A DNA stretch of 33,027 nucleotides. It comes from Marinobacter sp. ELB17. Its GTDB lineage: Bacteria > Pseudomonadota > Gammaproteobacteria > Pseudomonadales > Oleiphilaceae. A model generated the notes under the pieces. That model was given only the letters and a program-made list of their open reading frames with translations. It had not been told where the DNA came from and ran no database searches. Within the stretch, counting starts at the first letter, position 1. Each line of letters opens with the position of its first letter. The position numbers and the translations under genes were made by a program. Below are positions 8,723-16,902 of this stretch, one piece after another. The stretch spans positions 1 to 33,027 of the forward strand of contig NZ_AAXY01000033.1 of the NCBI RefSeq assembly GCF_000169375.1, given 5' to 3'.

Positions 8723-9678
8723 ACGGGCCCAGCTTCACTAGCGTGTTCGCGCCCGACCTGGAGCGTTACCTCGCCTTCAAGACAAGCATGGGCTTTCACG
8801 GCAATTCCCGCGTGTGGTATTTGAGGAATTTTGACCGCTACTGCTCTGAACGCGGCCTGAAAAACTTCGACCGAATCACTGTTGAAGGGTGGGTCGTCCT
8901 CAGACAATCGAGCCAGCCCAATAGCTCTCGATCGTGGATGTCTTACATCAGGGATTTTGGCCGATGGGAACGAATCAACGGCAACCAGAATGCGTACGTT
9001 TTATCGGACGACTGGAAGGCCGGCTTCGTCCGCACCCAGCCATACCTGCTGACGCACGAAGAAATCAGCATGTTCTTTCACGCTGCGGCACGGTTGGAAA
9101 CGACATCACCGTGGAAGTGGCAAGCTGTCGCGTTCTTCGCACTTATGCATTCCTGCGGACTTCGCACTTGCGAGACGCGCAGGCTGAAAGTGGGCGACGT
9201 GAACCTCGCTGACGGCGTCATCGACGTGCATTGGTCCAAGGCCAATCGCAGCCGGCAGCTTCCCCTCACCGAACAGATCGTTGGCATCTTGACTGATTGC
9301 GATCACGCATCACGCCACGTCTTCGGGAACGATCGAACCGTGTTCTTCCAGTCCTCTACTGGAAGCCCGGTGACGCCAGCATGGATTGGGGTCATGTTCA
9401 GCCGGATCTGGGACGAAGCCGGCCTGCCGCGGTCCTTAGAAGGAAAGCAACCGCGCCCGTATGACTTTCGGCATCACTTTGCTTACGCCAACATCGAACG
9501 GTGGATGGCCGAAGGCATTGACGTTAACGCAATGCTGCCCTACCTGGCCCGATATATGGGCCATGCTTCGCTGGACAGCACCTATTATTATATCCACACA
9601 TCTCCGAATTTCATGAACGGATACGCCGACATTACTCGTGAAAGTCAGAGGATTCTGCCGGAGGTGGGATTCGAATGA
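8719..9678 (+). CDS. Tyrosine site-specific recombinase, RitB-like
   Basis: The protein is 319 residues, starting in the ATGA overlap with the first recombinase. The N-terminal core-binding half includes DLERYLAFKTSMGFHGNSRVWYLRNFDRYC. The catalytic half shows HSCGLRTCETRRLKVGDVNL (first Arg), HWSKANRSRQLPL (Lys hairpin), PYDFRHHFA (box II, with Tyr in place of the HxxR His) and YMGHASLDSTYYYIHTS (terminal His and Tyr). The gene ends in an ATGA overlap with the third recombinase, so the three are probably made in fixed ratio. Confidence 0.88.
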   Translation: MNGPSFTSVFAPDLERYLAFKTSMGFHGNSRVWYLRNFDRYCSERGLKNFDRITVEGWVVLRQSSQPNSSRSWMSYIRDFGRWERINGNQNAYVLSDDWKAGFVRTQPYLLTHEEISMFFHAAARLETTSPWKWQAVAFFALMHSCGLRTCETRRLKVGDVNLADGVIDVHWSKANRSRQLPLTEQIVGILTDCDHASRHVFGNDRTVFFQSSTGSPVTPAWIGVMFSRIWDEAGLPRSLEGKQPRPYDFRHHFAYANIERWMAEGIDVNAMLPYLARYMGHASLDSTYYYIHTSPNFMNGYADITRESQRILPEVGFE

Positions 9679-10715
9679 AACGCGACATCAGGAACGCCAC
9701 CCCAAATTTCTGGGGTTATGCCCGAAACTATTTGCATGAATACATGCCCAAAGTCAGGGCACTGTCTCCAAAAACCATCGAAGCGTATCGGATCTCTTTG
9801 GAATGCTTCGTGGACTACCTCATCGAGGTGCAGCACATCCAGCGCAAGGACATCAGCTTCGATCACTTCGAACGAAAGTTTATCAAAGGCTGGCTCATTT
9901 GGATGCGCGAGACCAAAAGGTACCAGCCAAGAACCTTGACCCTGCGATTGACGGCGGTCAAAGCGTTCCTCAGTTACGTCTCCCGCGAAGACCTCAGGTT
10001 GGTCGCACTGAACGACGCAGCCAAGACGCTCAAGGCCCCGACCCCACCGAAAAAGCCCATCGAATACCTTCCGGAGAACGAAACCGCATCGATCCTTGCG
10101 GCTTTCGACGGCTCCACCATGAAGTCTCGACGCAACCGAATGCTCTTGATACTCCTCTACGAGACCGCAGCACGCGTCGGTGAGATCACCGGCCTTACCC
10201 TGGGCGAGCTCAAACTGACGAAACCGGCGCACCTGACGCTCAGCGGAAAAAGAGATAAGAGCCGTGTCGTGCCCTTGGGTGACAAAACAGTCGAACACCT
10301 TCAGGTTTATCTCAACGAATTCTACCCTCACTGGGCAAACCTGCCCGCCGTGCGCCCGCTGTTTTACAGCCGCCATCTCGGCGAGCCCATCCGGCTCTCG
10401 GAAGACAGCGTCTCAGCGATACTCAAGAAGGCTGGGGACCTCGCCCGAGGCACCTGTTCTTCGATCCCCGTCACACTGCATTGCCACATGATGCGCAAAA
10501 CCAAGGCGATGGATCTCTACAAGCAAGGGATCCCACTGCCGATCATCATGCAACTGCTCGGACATGAAAGCATGAGCACTACCTCAGCCTTCTACGCTTT
10601 CGCCACCCTGGACATGATGAGAGCCGCCATGAACGCAGCAACACCCGGCATCAGCCAATCGGATATGGAATGGCTCAGCGAAGAAAAACTGCAAATGCTC
10701 TACACGCTCAGATAA
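9675..10715 (+). CDS. Tyrosine site-specific recombinase, RitC-like
   Basis: The protein is 346 residues, beginning in the ATGA overlap with the second recombinase. The N-terminal domain includes LSPKTIEAYRISLECFVDYL. The catalytic set is ETAARVGEITGLTLGELKL (Arg), SGKRDKSRVVPLGDKTVEHL (Lys), LHCHMMRKTKAMDLYKQGI (canonical HxxR) and QLLGHESMSTTSAFYAFATLDM (His and Tyr). Of the three, only this one keeps the His of the HxxR box, although the residue after the Arg is Lys rather than His. It lies just ahead of the right terminal repeat. Confidence 0.88.
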   Translation: MKRDIRNATPNFWGYARNYLHEYMPKVRALSPKTIEAYRISLECFVDYLIEVQHIQRKDISFDHFERKFIKGWLIWMRETKRYQPRTLTLRLTAVKAFLSYVSREDLRLVALNDAAKTLKAPTPPKKPIEYLPENETASILAAFDGSTMKSRRNRMLLILLYETAARVGEITGLTLGELKLTKPAHLTLSGKRDKSRVVPLGDKTVEHLQVYLNEFYPHWANLPAVRPLFYSRHLGEPIRLSEDSVSAILKKAGDLARGTCSSIPVTLHCHMMRKTKAMDLYKQGIPLPIIMQLLGHESMSTTSAFYAFATLDMMRAAMNAATPGISQSDMEWLSEEKLQMLYTLR

Positions 10716-10727
10716 ACACCGGAATTG

Positions 10728-10815
10728 TTATGCCGAAGAATAGCCCCAGTTCTCAAGGAACAGTGGGCAGGGCCACGGTTTCTCGGCTTAACGTTTTCCT
10801 CGGCATAATCCGAAT
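10728..10815 (-). repeat. RIT right terminal inverted repeat
   Basis: This matches the reverse complement of 7361-7449. It carries TTATGCCGA forward at 10728-10736 and the reversed motif at 10783-10791 and 10800-10808. It begins 12 bases after the third recombinase stop codon and runs directly into a long palindrome. Confidence 0.9.
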
Positions 10816-10841
10816 TAAGCCGAATTCGGCTTAATTCGGAT
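10808..10841. repeat. 34-bp perfect palindrome at the right RIT boundary
   Basis: The two arms meet at an EcoRI-like GAATTC centre (10822-10827 region). Each arm contains TTAAGCCGA, at 10815-10823 and reversed at 10826-10834, separated by two bases. The outermost 8 bases are ATCCGAAT/ATTCGGAT, the latter being the copy of the target octamer. This arrangement looks like a paired recombinase-binding core site. It is absent from the left boundary. Confidence 0.85.
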
Positions 10842-11138
10842 CGAGGTTCTCAGTATGCCAGCAACGCTTATCGGCGGTTGCTACACGCTAACGGCTTTGT
10901 TGGCAGCATGAGCCGCAAAGGCGATTGCTGGGACAATGCGGTCGCTGAGAGCTTTTTTGCGAGCTTGAAAAAGGAGCGTGTGCAGTGGCGAAGCTACCAG
11001 ACCCGCACGGAATCACAGCGGGACATTCTGGATTATGTTGTGATGTTTTATAACAGTCGACGGCTGCACTCTACGCTGGGTTATATCAGCCCGATGGGCT
11101 ATGAAGCAGCGGTTGTCGAACTGAGGAAAGCCGCTTAA
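10842..11138 (+). pseudogene. IS3-family transposase OrfB, 3' part
   Basis: The frame continues orfB from codon CGA at 10842: RGSQYASNAYRRLLHANGFVGSMSRKGDCWDNAVAESFFASLKKERV. It contains the catalytic Glu of the DDE triad in NAVAESFFASLK and the typical IS3 ending YNSRRLHSTLGYISPMGYE. The stop TAA (11136-11138) lies in the right IS repeat. It is separated from the 5' part by the RIT element, so no complete transposase can be made. Confidence 0.88.
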
Positions 11139-11169
11139 CTGGGTTGTCACAAAGTGCTTGACCACTCCA
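11134..11169 (-). repeat. IS3-family right terminal inverted repeat
   Basis: This is the partner of 6432-6467, ending CCACTCCA at 11169 and followed by the second CCC target copy. A GTG at 11154 within it is in frame with the downstream PAS-GGDEF sequence. Confidence 0.9.
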
Positions 11170-12380
11170 CCCCAAACATGATGGGTTATTGGGACCGGGA
11201 TTTACGTTGCCGTTATGCGAACAATGCCTTCAGTGAATGGTTTGGCATGCCGCCTGAGGACGTTATCGGAATTCGGTTTCAGGATTTGGTCAGCGAGCAA
11301 CTTTATGCCATGAACGAGCCTCATATTCGTGCTGTGCTGGCTGGCGAACCCCAGCGCTTCGAACGCACCCTGAACAAAGCCGATGGCAGCGTGGGGCATA
11401 TTATCGGGAACTATATTCCGGATTTTGAAGCCGACGGTACGGTTCAGGGATTTTCTATTCAGGCCAGCGAAATAACGGTTCTGAAGGAGGTTGAGGCAAA
11501 GCTCAAGCTGGCCGCGTGTGTTTTCGACAATACGCTCGATGGTGTCTTGATTACCGATGTTAACGGCGTGATTTTATCGGTTAATCCAGGGTTCGTTGAA
11601 ATTACGGGCTACACCCTTGAGGAATCCGTCGGGCAAACGCCTCGTATCCTGCATTCCGATCGGCATGACCAGGCGTTTTATGAGTCCATGTGGGAGGAAA
11701 TAAACGCCAAGGGGCGCTGGCATGGCGAGATATGGAACCGCCGTAAAGACGGGGAGCTTTACCTGCAGCGCATGACCATCAGCATGGTGCTTGATGATGC
11801 CGGTGAACCCATGCGTTATGTGTCTGTATTCAGCGACATTACGGCGCTTTGGCAAAAAGACGAGCACATCCGGCACTTGGCGTTTCACGATGCTTTGACC
11901 GACCTGCCCAACAGAACCTTATTGATGGACCGGATTAACCAACAGATTCTCCACGCCAATCGCGAAGAGAGCCATTTCGCACTGATGTTTCTCGACCTTG
12001 ACGGGTTTAAGCTGGTAAACGACCAACTGGGTCATAAGTTTGGGGACGACCTGTTAAAAGACGTGGCGAAACGGTTGCTGGCGCTGGTGCGAAGCTCCGA
12101 TACCATAGCCCGTGTGGGTGGCGATGAGTTTATATTCCTCCTTAACAACCCACGGGGAAGAGACGAAATTACCGAAGTCGCGAACCGTATTGTTGCCTCG
12201 ATTAATGAGCCTATAGAGATTCTTGGTGTCGTGGTCCAGATAGGCGTATCGCTGGGTATTGCCACTTTCCCCGCTGACGGGGACAGCTCCTCGGATTTAA
12301 TCATAAATGCCGATAGTGCAATGTATGCCGCCAAAAGCGTGGGTAAGAATAATATCCGGTTCTTTTCCGCTGAGCACTAG
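11154..12380 (+). pseudogene. PAS-PAS-GGDEF diguanylate cyclase, 3' fragment (may still be translated)
   Basis: Native sequence resumes at 11170. The frame is open from a GTG at 11154 inside the IS end and would give 408 residues. Domains in order are PAS 1 (MMGYWDRDLRCRYANNAFSEWFG), PAS 2 with PAC (VFDNTLDGVLITDVNGVILSVN to YVSVFSDIT) and a GGDEF domain (HDALTDLPNRTLL, MFLDLDGFKLVND, ARVGGDEFIFLL). The GGDEF active site is intact and RSSD five residues upstream matches the inhibitory RxxD site. Such enzymes make cyclic di-GMP. The two membrane segments and start are at 6113-6431, beyond the insertion. If expressed from the GTG it would be a soluble, sensor-detached cyclase; otherwise it is dead. 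Confidence 0.82.
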
Positions 12381-12663
12381 CACCTTCTGAAGCCTGTGTT
12401 GCTGAAACAACCCCACCCCCTTATTTGTAAATCTGACTTTGCATATCTTTGCGTGCACCAACTGTGAGCATGGGGCTTTTGACTGCGTGTGTTTTGGTGC
12501 GTTGCGCTTACAAATTGTTTCAATTTTATTCGGTCTTATTCGTTTTTTTGGCTTTAACATATTGAATTTGCTGATGAATGATCATGGTTGGAACGTTCCA
12601 TGCAGAGTGAGGGTTGTATTGCTGACGAACAGCGCAATCCATCACGACGCAAAGGAAGACGAA

Positions 12664-13962
12664 ATGAGCATCAGAAAACACGTAAAACTGGGCCTCTCTG
12701 CACTGGCGCTATCCATTTCTTTTAGTGCCGTCGCCGCGGAAGACCCCATCAAGGTTGGTATTTTGCATTCCCTTTCCGGAACCATGGCCATCAGCGAATC
12801 CGCCTTGAAAGACACCATGCTGATGCTGATCGAAAAACAGAACGCAGCGGGTGGTATCCTGGGCCGCCAGCTTGAGCCGGTGGTGGTTGACCCCGCATCT
12901 AACTGGCCGCTGTTTGCTGAAAAAGCCCGCGAGCTGTTGGCGAAAGACAAAGTAGACGTTATTTTTGGCAACTGGACCTCGGTGTCACGAAAGTCGGTAC
13001 TGCCCGTTATCGAAGAGCTTAACGGCTTGCTGTTTTACCCGGTTCAGTATGAAGGCGAAGAGTCGTCTGAAAACGTGTTCTACACTGGCGCCGCGCCCAA
13101 CCAGCAGGCAATACCTGCCGTTAACTACCTGATGAACGACATCGGCGTTGAGCGTTGGGTGTTGGCCGGTACCGATTATGTGTACCCGCGCACCACCAAC
13201 AAGATTTTGGAAACCTACCTGAAAGCCCAGGGCGTGGCCGCCGAAGACATCATGATTAACTACACGCCTTTCGGCCATTCTGATTGGCAGGCGATTGTGT
13301 CGGATATTAAAGCGTTCGGCAGTGCCGGCAAGAAAACGGCGGTTGTTTCCACCATTAACGGCGACGCCAACGTTCCTTTCTACCGCGAGCTGGGCAACCA
13401 GGGCATCAATGCCGCTGACATTCCGGTAGTCGCCTTCTCTGTGGGTGAGCAGGAGCTGTCGGGTATCGATACAGGCCCACTGGTCGGCCACCTGGCGGCC
13501 TGGAATTATTTCATGAGCGTAGATGCCGAAGCCAACTATGACTTCATCGACGCCTGGGTTGCTTATACCGGTAAGGAAGATGCCGTCACCAACGACCCGA
13601 TGGAAGCTCATTACATTGGTTTTAACATGTACGTGGAAGCGGTGAAAAAAGCCGGCACCACCGATGTGAACGCAGTGAAAGACGCCATTATCGGCGTTGC
13701 CGTGCCTAACCTCACCGGTGGTATCGCCACCATGATGCCCAACCACCACATTACCAAGCCGGTACTGATTGGCGAGATTCAAGACAACGGGCAGTTCTCC
13801 GTGGTGTGGCAAACGCCGTCAACGGTTGTGGGCGATGCCTGGTCTGATTTCCTGCCAGGGTCAAAAGACCTGATCAGCGACTGGCGCAAGCCGATGTTCT
13901 GCGGCAACTTCAATGTGGTCACTGGAACCTGCGGCGGTAAAGCGGCGGTGGCTGCCGAATAA
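12664..13962 (+). CDS. urtA: Urea ABC transporter substrate-binding protein UrtA
   Basis: The protein is 432 residues. ATG at 12664 is chosen over the long upstream open frame because it follows AAAGGAAG and starts a signal peptide (MSIRKHVKLGLSALALSISFSAVAAEDP). The mature protein is a Leu/Ile/Val-type periplasmic binding protein with UrtA hallmarks: IKVGILHSLSGTMAISE, NAAGGILGRQLEPVVVDPASNW, FGNWTSVSRKSVLPVIEELNGLLFYPVQYEGEE and EAHYIGFNMYVEAVKKAGT. It would bind urea in the periplasm for the UrtBCDE importer encoded downstream. The 283 bases before it, containing the likely promoter, show no other gene. A terminator-like hairpin lies after it. Confidence 0.93.
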   Translation: MSIRKHVKLGLSALALSISFSAVAAEDPIKVGILHSLSGTMAISESALKDTMLMLIEKQNAAGGILGRQLEPVVVDPASNWPLFAEKARELLAKDKVDVIFGNWTSVSRKSVLPVIEELNGLLFYPVQYEGEESSENVFYTGAAPNQQAIPAVNYLMNDIGVERWVLAGTDYVYPRTTNKILETYLKAQGVAAEDIMINYTPFGHSDWQAIVSDIKAFGSAGKKTAVVSTINGDANVPFYRELGNQGINAADIPVVAFSVGEQELSGIDTGPLVGHLAAWNYFMSVDAEANYDFIDAWVAYTGKEDAVTNDPMEAHYIGFNMYVEAVKKAGTTDVNAVKDAIIGVAVPNLTGGIATMMPNHHITKPVLIGEIQDNGQFSVVWQTPSTVVGDAWSDFLPGSKDLISDWRKPMFCGNFNVVTGTCGGKAAVAAE

Positions 13963-13986
13963 GGCCAAAACGGCCATACCTTTTTG

Positions 13987-14017
13987 CGGGCGGGAGTGGT
14001 TCCCCGTCCGTCTTTTT
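13987..14017 (+). terminator. Hairpin with T-tract between urtA and urtB
   Basis: CGGGCGGG (13987-13994) can pair with CCCGTCCG (14003-14010) around an 8-base loop, with one G-U pair, and TCTTTTT follows at 14011-14017. It sits 24 bases after the urtA stop and 69 before the urtB start. It is probably a partial terminator that lets the binding protein be made in excess over the membrane parts. Confidence 0.6.
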
Positions 14018-14085
14018 AACACAGCCTCTTTTAGTACAGCGTTTTTCGCCTGACCTCTTTATTTATACAAAAACAGGAATCAACC

Positions 14086-15690
14086 ATGGGCATCATCCGA
14101 TTGCTCAGTCAGCTTCTGCTTGTCTGTTCTCTGTTCTGGCCGGGCTTTGCTCAGGCCCAGGTGGAAGACACCGAAGCGCAACAACTGCTCACGGCACTGG
14201 CGGACTCGTCATTTGCAGAAAAAAAAGCCGTGGTTAATCGCATAGCCAGCAGCGGCGATGAACGCGCCCGGGGCTGGCTGGAATCGTTTGCCAGCAACAA
14301 ACTGGCCCGCATTGAATCCAGCGGGCAATTCATCATCGTGACGGACAATCGCGGCCGAGACTGGACCGTGCAAAGCGCACTGACCGGTGAAAATTTGGGC
14401 GAATTCTCCCGCCGGGACATCGACACCGTTCGCGTTAACAACGCGTTACGTGGCGAACTGGAAGACATCCTGTCGGTGATTGACCTGAAAAGCCCTGACC
14501 AAAGCAGCCGCTTAACCGCCGCCCGTGCCCTTAAAGGCAGCGTAGACAGTGCACTCGCCGAGCGCGTGCCGGGCCTTATCGATAGCGAACAGAGCGAGCC
14601 AGTTCGTGCCGCGCTTACGGAAGCACTGGCCATCTACCGCGTAGCCGAGCAGGGCGATCTGGCGGCAGTTGAAACCTTGTCTGGCAGCCTGAATTCGCAA
14701 GCCCGCGCTGCCCTGCAGCAAGCCATGCGCAGTGACGATCCGGCGCTGGTTGCGGCTGCCACCAAAGCTATGGACAGCATCGAGCAAAAACTGACTCTGA
14801 ACCGCGCCGCCGAAACACTGTATTTCGGCCTGTCAATGGGCTCGGTTCTGGTGTTGGCCGCCATCGGCCTGGCCATTACCTTTGGCGTAATGGGCGTTAT
14901 CAACATGGCCCACGGCGAACTGATTATGCTGGGTGCCTACACCACTTGGGGCATGCAGCAGCTGCTTCCGGGCCAGCCGGGCCTGGCGCTGATTCTATCC
15001 ATTCCGGCCGGTTTTCTGGTGGCGGCTCTGGCCGGCGTGGTGATTGAACGTACCGTTATCCAGTACCTGAAAGGCCGCCCGCTGGAAACTCTACTGGCCA
15101 CCTTTGGTGTCAGCCTGATTCTGCAACAGTTGGTGCGCACAGTGGTTTCCCCGCTGAACCGCACGGTGATTACACCGGAGTGGATGAGTGGCTCGGTGAT
15201 GATCAACGAAGCTCTGTCACTCACTCTCAACCGGCTTTACGTGATTGGGTTTGCCCTGGTGGTGTTCGCCGGGCTGATGCTGATTATGCGTAAAACCCGC
15301 CTGGGGCTAGAGGTTCGGGCGGTTACCCAGAACCGGGCCATGGCCCGTTCCATGGGTATAAGAGCCACCCGCGTCGACATTCTCACCTTTGCCTTGGGTT
15401 CTGGCGTTGCCGGCCTGGCGGGCGTGGCCTTATCACAGATTACCAACGTCGGCCCCAACCTGGGCCAGAGCTACATCATCGATTCGTTCATGGTGGTGGT
15501 GTTCGGCGGTGTGGGCAATCTGTGGGGCACGCTGCTGGCCGGATTGACGCTGGGCACCATCAACCAGCTGCTGGAACCCTGGGTGGGTGCGGTGCTGGCC
15601 AAGATTATGGTGCTGGTGATGATCATCCTGTTCATTCAGAAACGGCCTCGGGGATTGTTTCCCCAGAAAGGCCGTGCGGCGGAGGGGTAA
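14086..15690 (+). CDS. urtB: Urea ABC transporter permease UrtB
   Basis: The protein is 534 residues, with ATG after CAGGAAT. A signal peptide (LLLVCSLFWPGFAQAQ) leads a roughly 200-residue helical, HEAT-like extracytoplasmic region (ARGWLESFASNKLARIE, SSRLTAARALKGSVD, EALAIYRVAEQG). A LivH-type permease domain follows from about residue 240 (FGLSMGSVLVLAAIGLAITFGVMGVINMAHGELIMLGAY). The long N-terminal extension is characteristic of proteobacterial UrtB and separates it from amino-acid permeases. RATRVDILTFALGSGVAGLAGVAL and MVVVFGGVGNLWGTLLAG are conserved transporter segments. It pairs with UrtC to form the membrane channel. Confidence 0.92.
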   Translation: MGIIRLLSQLLLVCSLFWPGFAQAQVEDTEAQQLLTALADSSFAEKKAVVNRIASSGDERARGWLESFASNKLARIESSGQFIIVTDNRGRDWTVQSALTGENLGEFSRRDIDTVRVNNALRGELEDILSVIDLKSPDQSSRLTAARALKGSVDSALAERVPGLIDSEQSEPVRAALTEALAIYRVAEQGDLAAVETLSGSLNSQARAALQQAMRSDDPALVAAATKAMDSIEQKLTLNRAAETLYFGLSMGSVLVLAAIGLAITFGVMGVINMAHGELIMLGAYTTWGMQQLLPGQPGLALILSIPAGFLVAALAGVVIERTVIQYLKGRPLETLLATFGVSLILQQLVRTVVSPLNRTVITPEWMSGSVMINEALSLTLNRLYVIGFALVVFAGLMLIMRKTRLGLEVRAVTQNRAMARSMGIRATRVDILTFALGSGVAGLAGVALSQITNVGPNLGQSYIIDSFMVVVFGGVGNLWGTLLAGLTLGTINQLLEPWVGAVLAKIMVLVMIILFIQKRPRGLFPQKGRAAEG

Positions 15691-15715
15691 GGTGTCTCGT
15701 TTAGCCAATCTTATA

Positions 15716-15749
15716 ATTCACTGCGTGACACAAGTTTCTCGCAGTGAAT
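15716..15749. repeat. Perfect 10-bp inverted repeat between urtB and urtC
   Basis: ATTCACTGCG (15716-15725) and CGCAGTGAAT (15740-15749) are exact reverse complements around a 14-base loop. No T-tract follows, so it is not a standard terminator. It may be an mRNA-stabilising or processing hairpin, or a dyad operator. Confidence 0.6.
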
Positions 15750-15777
15750 CAAATAATCAGCCAGAAGGGACACCGGT

Positions 15778-16902
15778 ATGTGGCTAACAAGACCTTTAGC
15801 TGAACGCTCCACCCGAACATTTCTGGGTGTTCTGTTCGCGGCGCTGGTGATCGTCACAGTGCTGCACGTTTTTACGCCGCAAGACAGCGCGCTGCACGTT
15901 AGCGCTTACACCGTCACCCTGTTGGGCAAGTATCTGTGTTACGCCTTGCTTGCCGTGGCGGTGGATTTGGTGTGGGGTTACCTGGGCATTCTGAGCTTGG
16001 GCCACGGCGCGTTTTTTGCCCTCGGCGGCTACGCCATGGGCATGTATCTGATGCGCCAGATTGGCGATCGCGGCACCTACGGCGACCCGGTTCTGCCGGA
16101 TTTCATGGTTTTTTTGAACTGGCAGGAGTTGCCATGGTACTGGCTGGGTTTCGACATGGCCTGGTTTGCCTTTGCAATGGTGCTGCTGGCGCCCGGCCTG
16201 TTGGCGCTGGTGTTCGGCTTTCTGGCGTTTCGGTCGCGGGTGACGGGTGTTTACCTGTCCATCATCACCCAGGCGCTGACTTTTGCGCTGATGTTGGCGT
16301 TCTTCCGCAACGAAATGGGCTTTGGCGGTAACAACGGCCTGACCGATTTCCGCGACATTCTGGGCTTCAATCTGCGCACCGATGCCACTCGCCTGGGGCT
16401 GTTCCTGGCCACCGGTGTGGCGCTGGCGATTGGGTTCGTGATTTGCCGCGGCATTGTCACCAGCAAACTGGGCCGCGTGGCGGTGGCCTGCCGCGACGCC
16501 GAAGCGCGAACCCGCTTTCTGGGTTACCGGGTGGAACGGGTGCAGTTATTCGTATTCGTGATATCGGCCATGCTGGCCGGCGTAGCGGGCGCCTTGTATG
16601 TGCCCCAGGTGGGCATCATCAACCCCAGCGAATTTTCGCCGTTGTTCTCGATCGAAATTGTGGTTTGGGTAGCCTTGGGTGGTCGCGCCACGCTTTACGG
16701 TGCGGTGATTGGTGCAGTACTGGTGAACTACGCCAAAACCGTCCTTACTGGCGTGATGCCAGACGCCTGGCTGTTCGCCTTGGGCGGTTTGTTTGTTCTG
16801 GTTACGGTGTTTCTGCCCAAAGGCATTGCCGGGTTGGTGTTCAAGCCTAAAAAGGCCGCTGCTCCCGCCAACAATCCCGACTCGCAAGAGGCCACCGTAT
16901 GA
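15778..16902 (+). CDS. urtC: Urea ABC transporter permease UrtC
   Basis: The protein is 374 residues, with ATG at 15778 after AGAAGGGA. This is a LivM-type multi-span permease. GKYLCYALLAVAVDLVWGYLGILSLGHGAFFALGGYAMGMYLMRQI is the signature of the UrtC branch, and the ETLLATFG-like region is replaced by the GFGGNNGLTDFRDILGF motif typical of it. RTRFLGYRVERVQLFVFVISAMLAGVAGALYVPQVGIINPSEF is the conserved ATPase-contact and following segment. The stop overlaps the urtD start by ATGA at 16899-16902. Confidence 0.92.
   Translation: MWLTRPLAERSTRTFLGVLFAALVIVTVLHVFTPQDSALHVSAYTVTLLGKYLCYALLAVAVDLVWGYLGILSLGHGAFFALGGYAMGMYLMRQIGDRGTYGDPVLPDFMVFLNWQELPWYWLGFDMAWFAFAMVLLAPGLLALVFGFLAFRSRVTGVYLSIITQALTFALMLAFFRNEMGFGGNNGLTDFRDILGFNLRTDATRLGLFLATGVALAIGFVICRGIVTSKLGRVAVACRDAEARTRFLGYRVERVQLFVFVISAMLAGVAGALYVPQVGIINPSEFSPLFSIEIVVWVALGGRATLYGAVIGAVLVNYAKTVLTGVMPDAWLFALGGLFVLVTVFLPKGIAGLVFKPKKAAAPANNPDSQEATV

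Larger units (their letters stand above)
7361..10841 (+). mobile_element. RIT element (recombinase in trio) inserted in IS3 orfB
   Basis: Three consecutive tyrosine recombinase genes of different subfamilies, each overlapping the next by ATGA, lie between long near-perfect inverted repeats (7361-7449 and 10728-10815). This is the recognised architecture of RIT elements (RitA about 400, RitB about 320, RitC about 340 residues); here they are 403, 319 and 346. The 8-bp ATTCGGAT occurs at 7361-7368 and again at 10834-10841. Removing 7369-10841 (3,473 bp) restores the transposase frame. Just inside the right boundary is a 34-bp perfect palindrome with no counterpart on the left. There is no cargo gene. 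Confidence 0.88.
6432..11169 (+). mobile_element. IS3-family insertion sequence, interrupted by a RIT element
   Basis: The ends are imperfect 36-bp inverted repeats (6432-6467 and 11134-11169), both starting TG and both ending in the inner block CCCAGTTAAG. Direct repeats CCC flank the element at 6429-6431 and 11170-11172, matching the 3-bp duplication usual for IS3 elements. Inside are orfA and an orfB in the -1 frame, as in IS3 elements that make a fused transposase by frameshifting. Subtracting the nested insertion at 7369-10841 leaves 1,265 bp, a normal IS3-family length. The element sits in a PAS-GGDEF gene whose frame is restored exactly when it is removed. As it stands the transposase is disrupted, so the copy cannot move by itself. 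Confidence 0.92.

Noticed and set aside
7361..10841. Possibility of CRISPR or phage integrase module for the recombinase trio
   Set aside because: There are no spaced repeats and no phage genes; three ATGA-linked recombinases with long terminal repeats fit a RIT element instead.
12471..12486. GG-N10-GC spacing upstream of urtA suggesting a sigma-54 promoter
   Set aside because: Only the GG and GC pairs fit; the flanking TGGCAC and TTGC bases do not match, so it is within chance.
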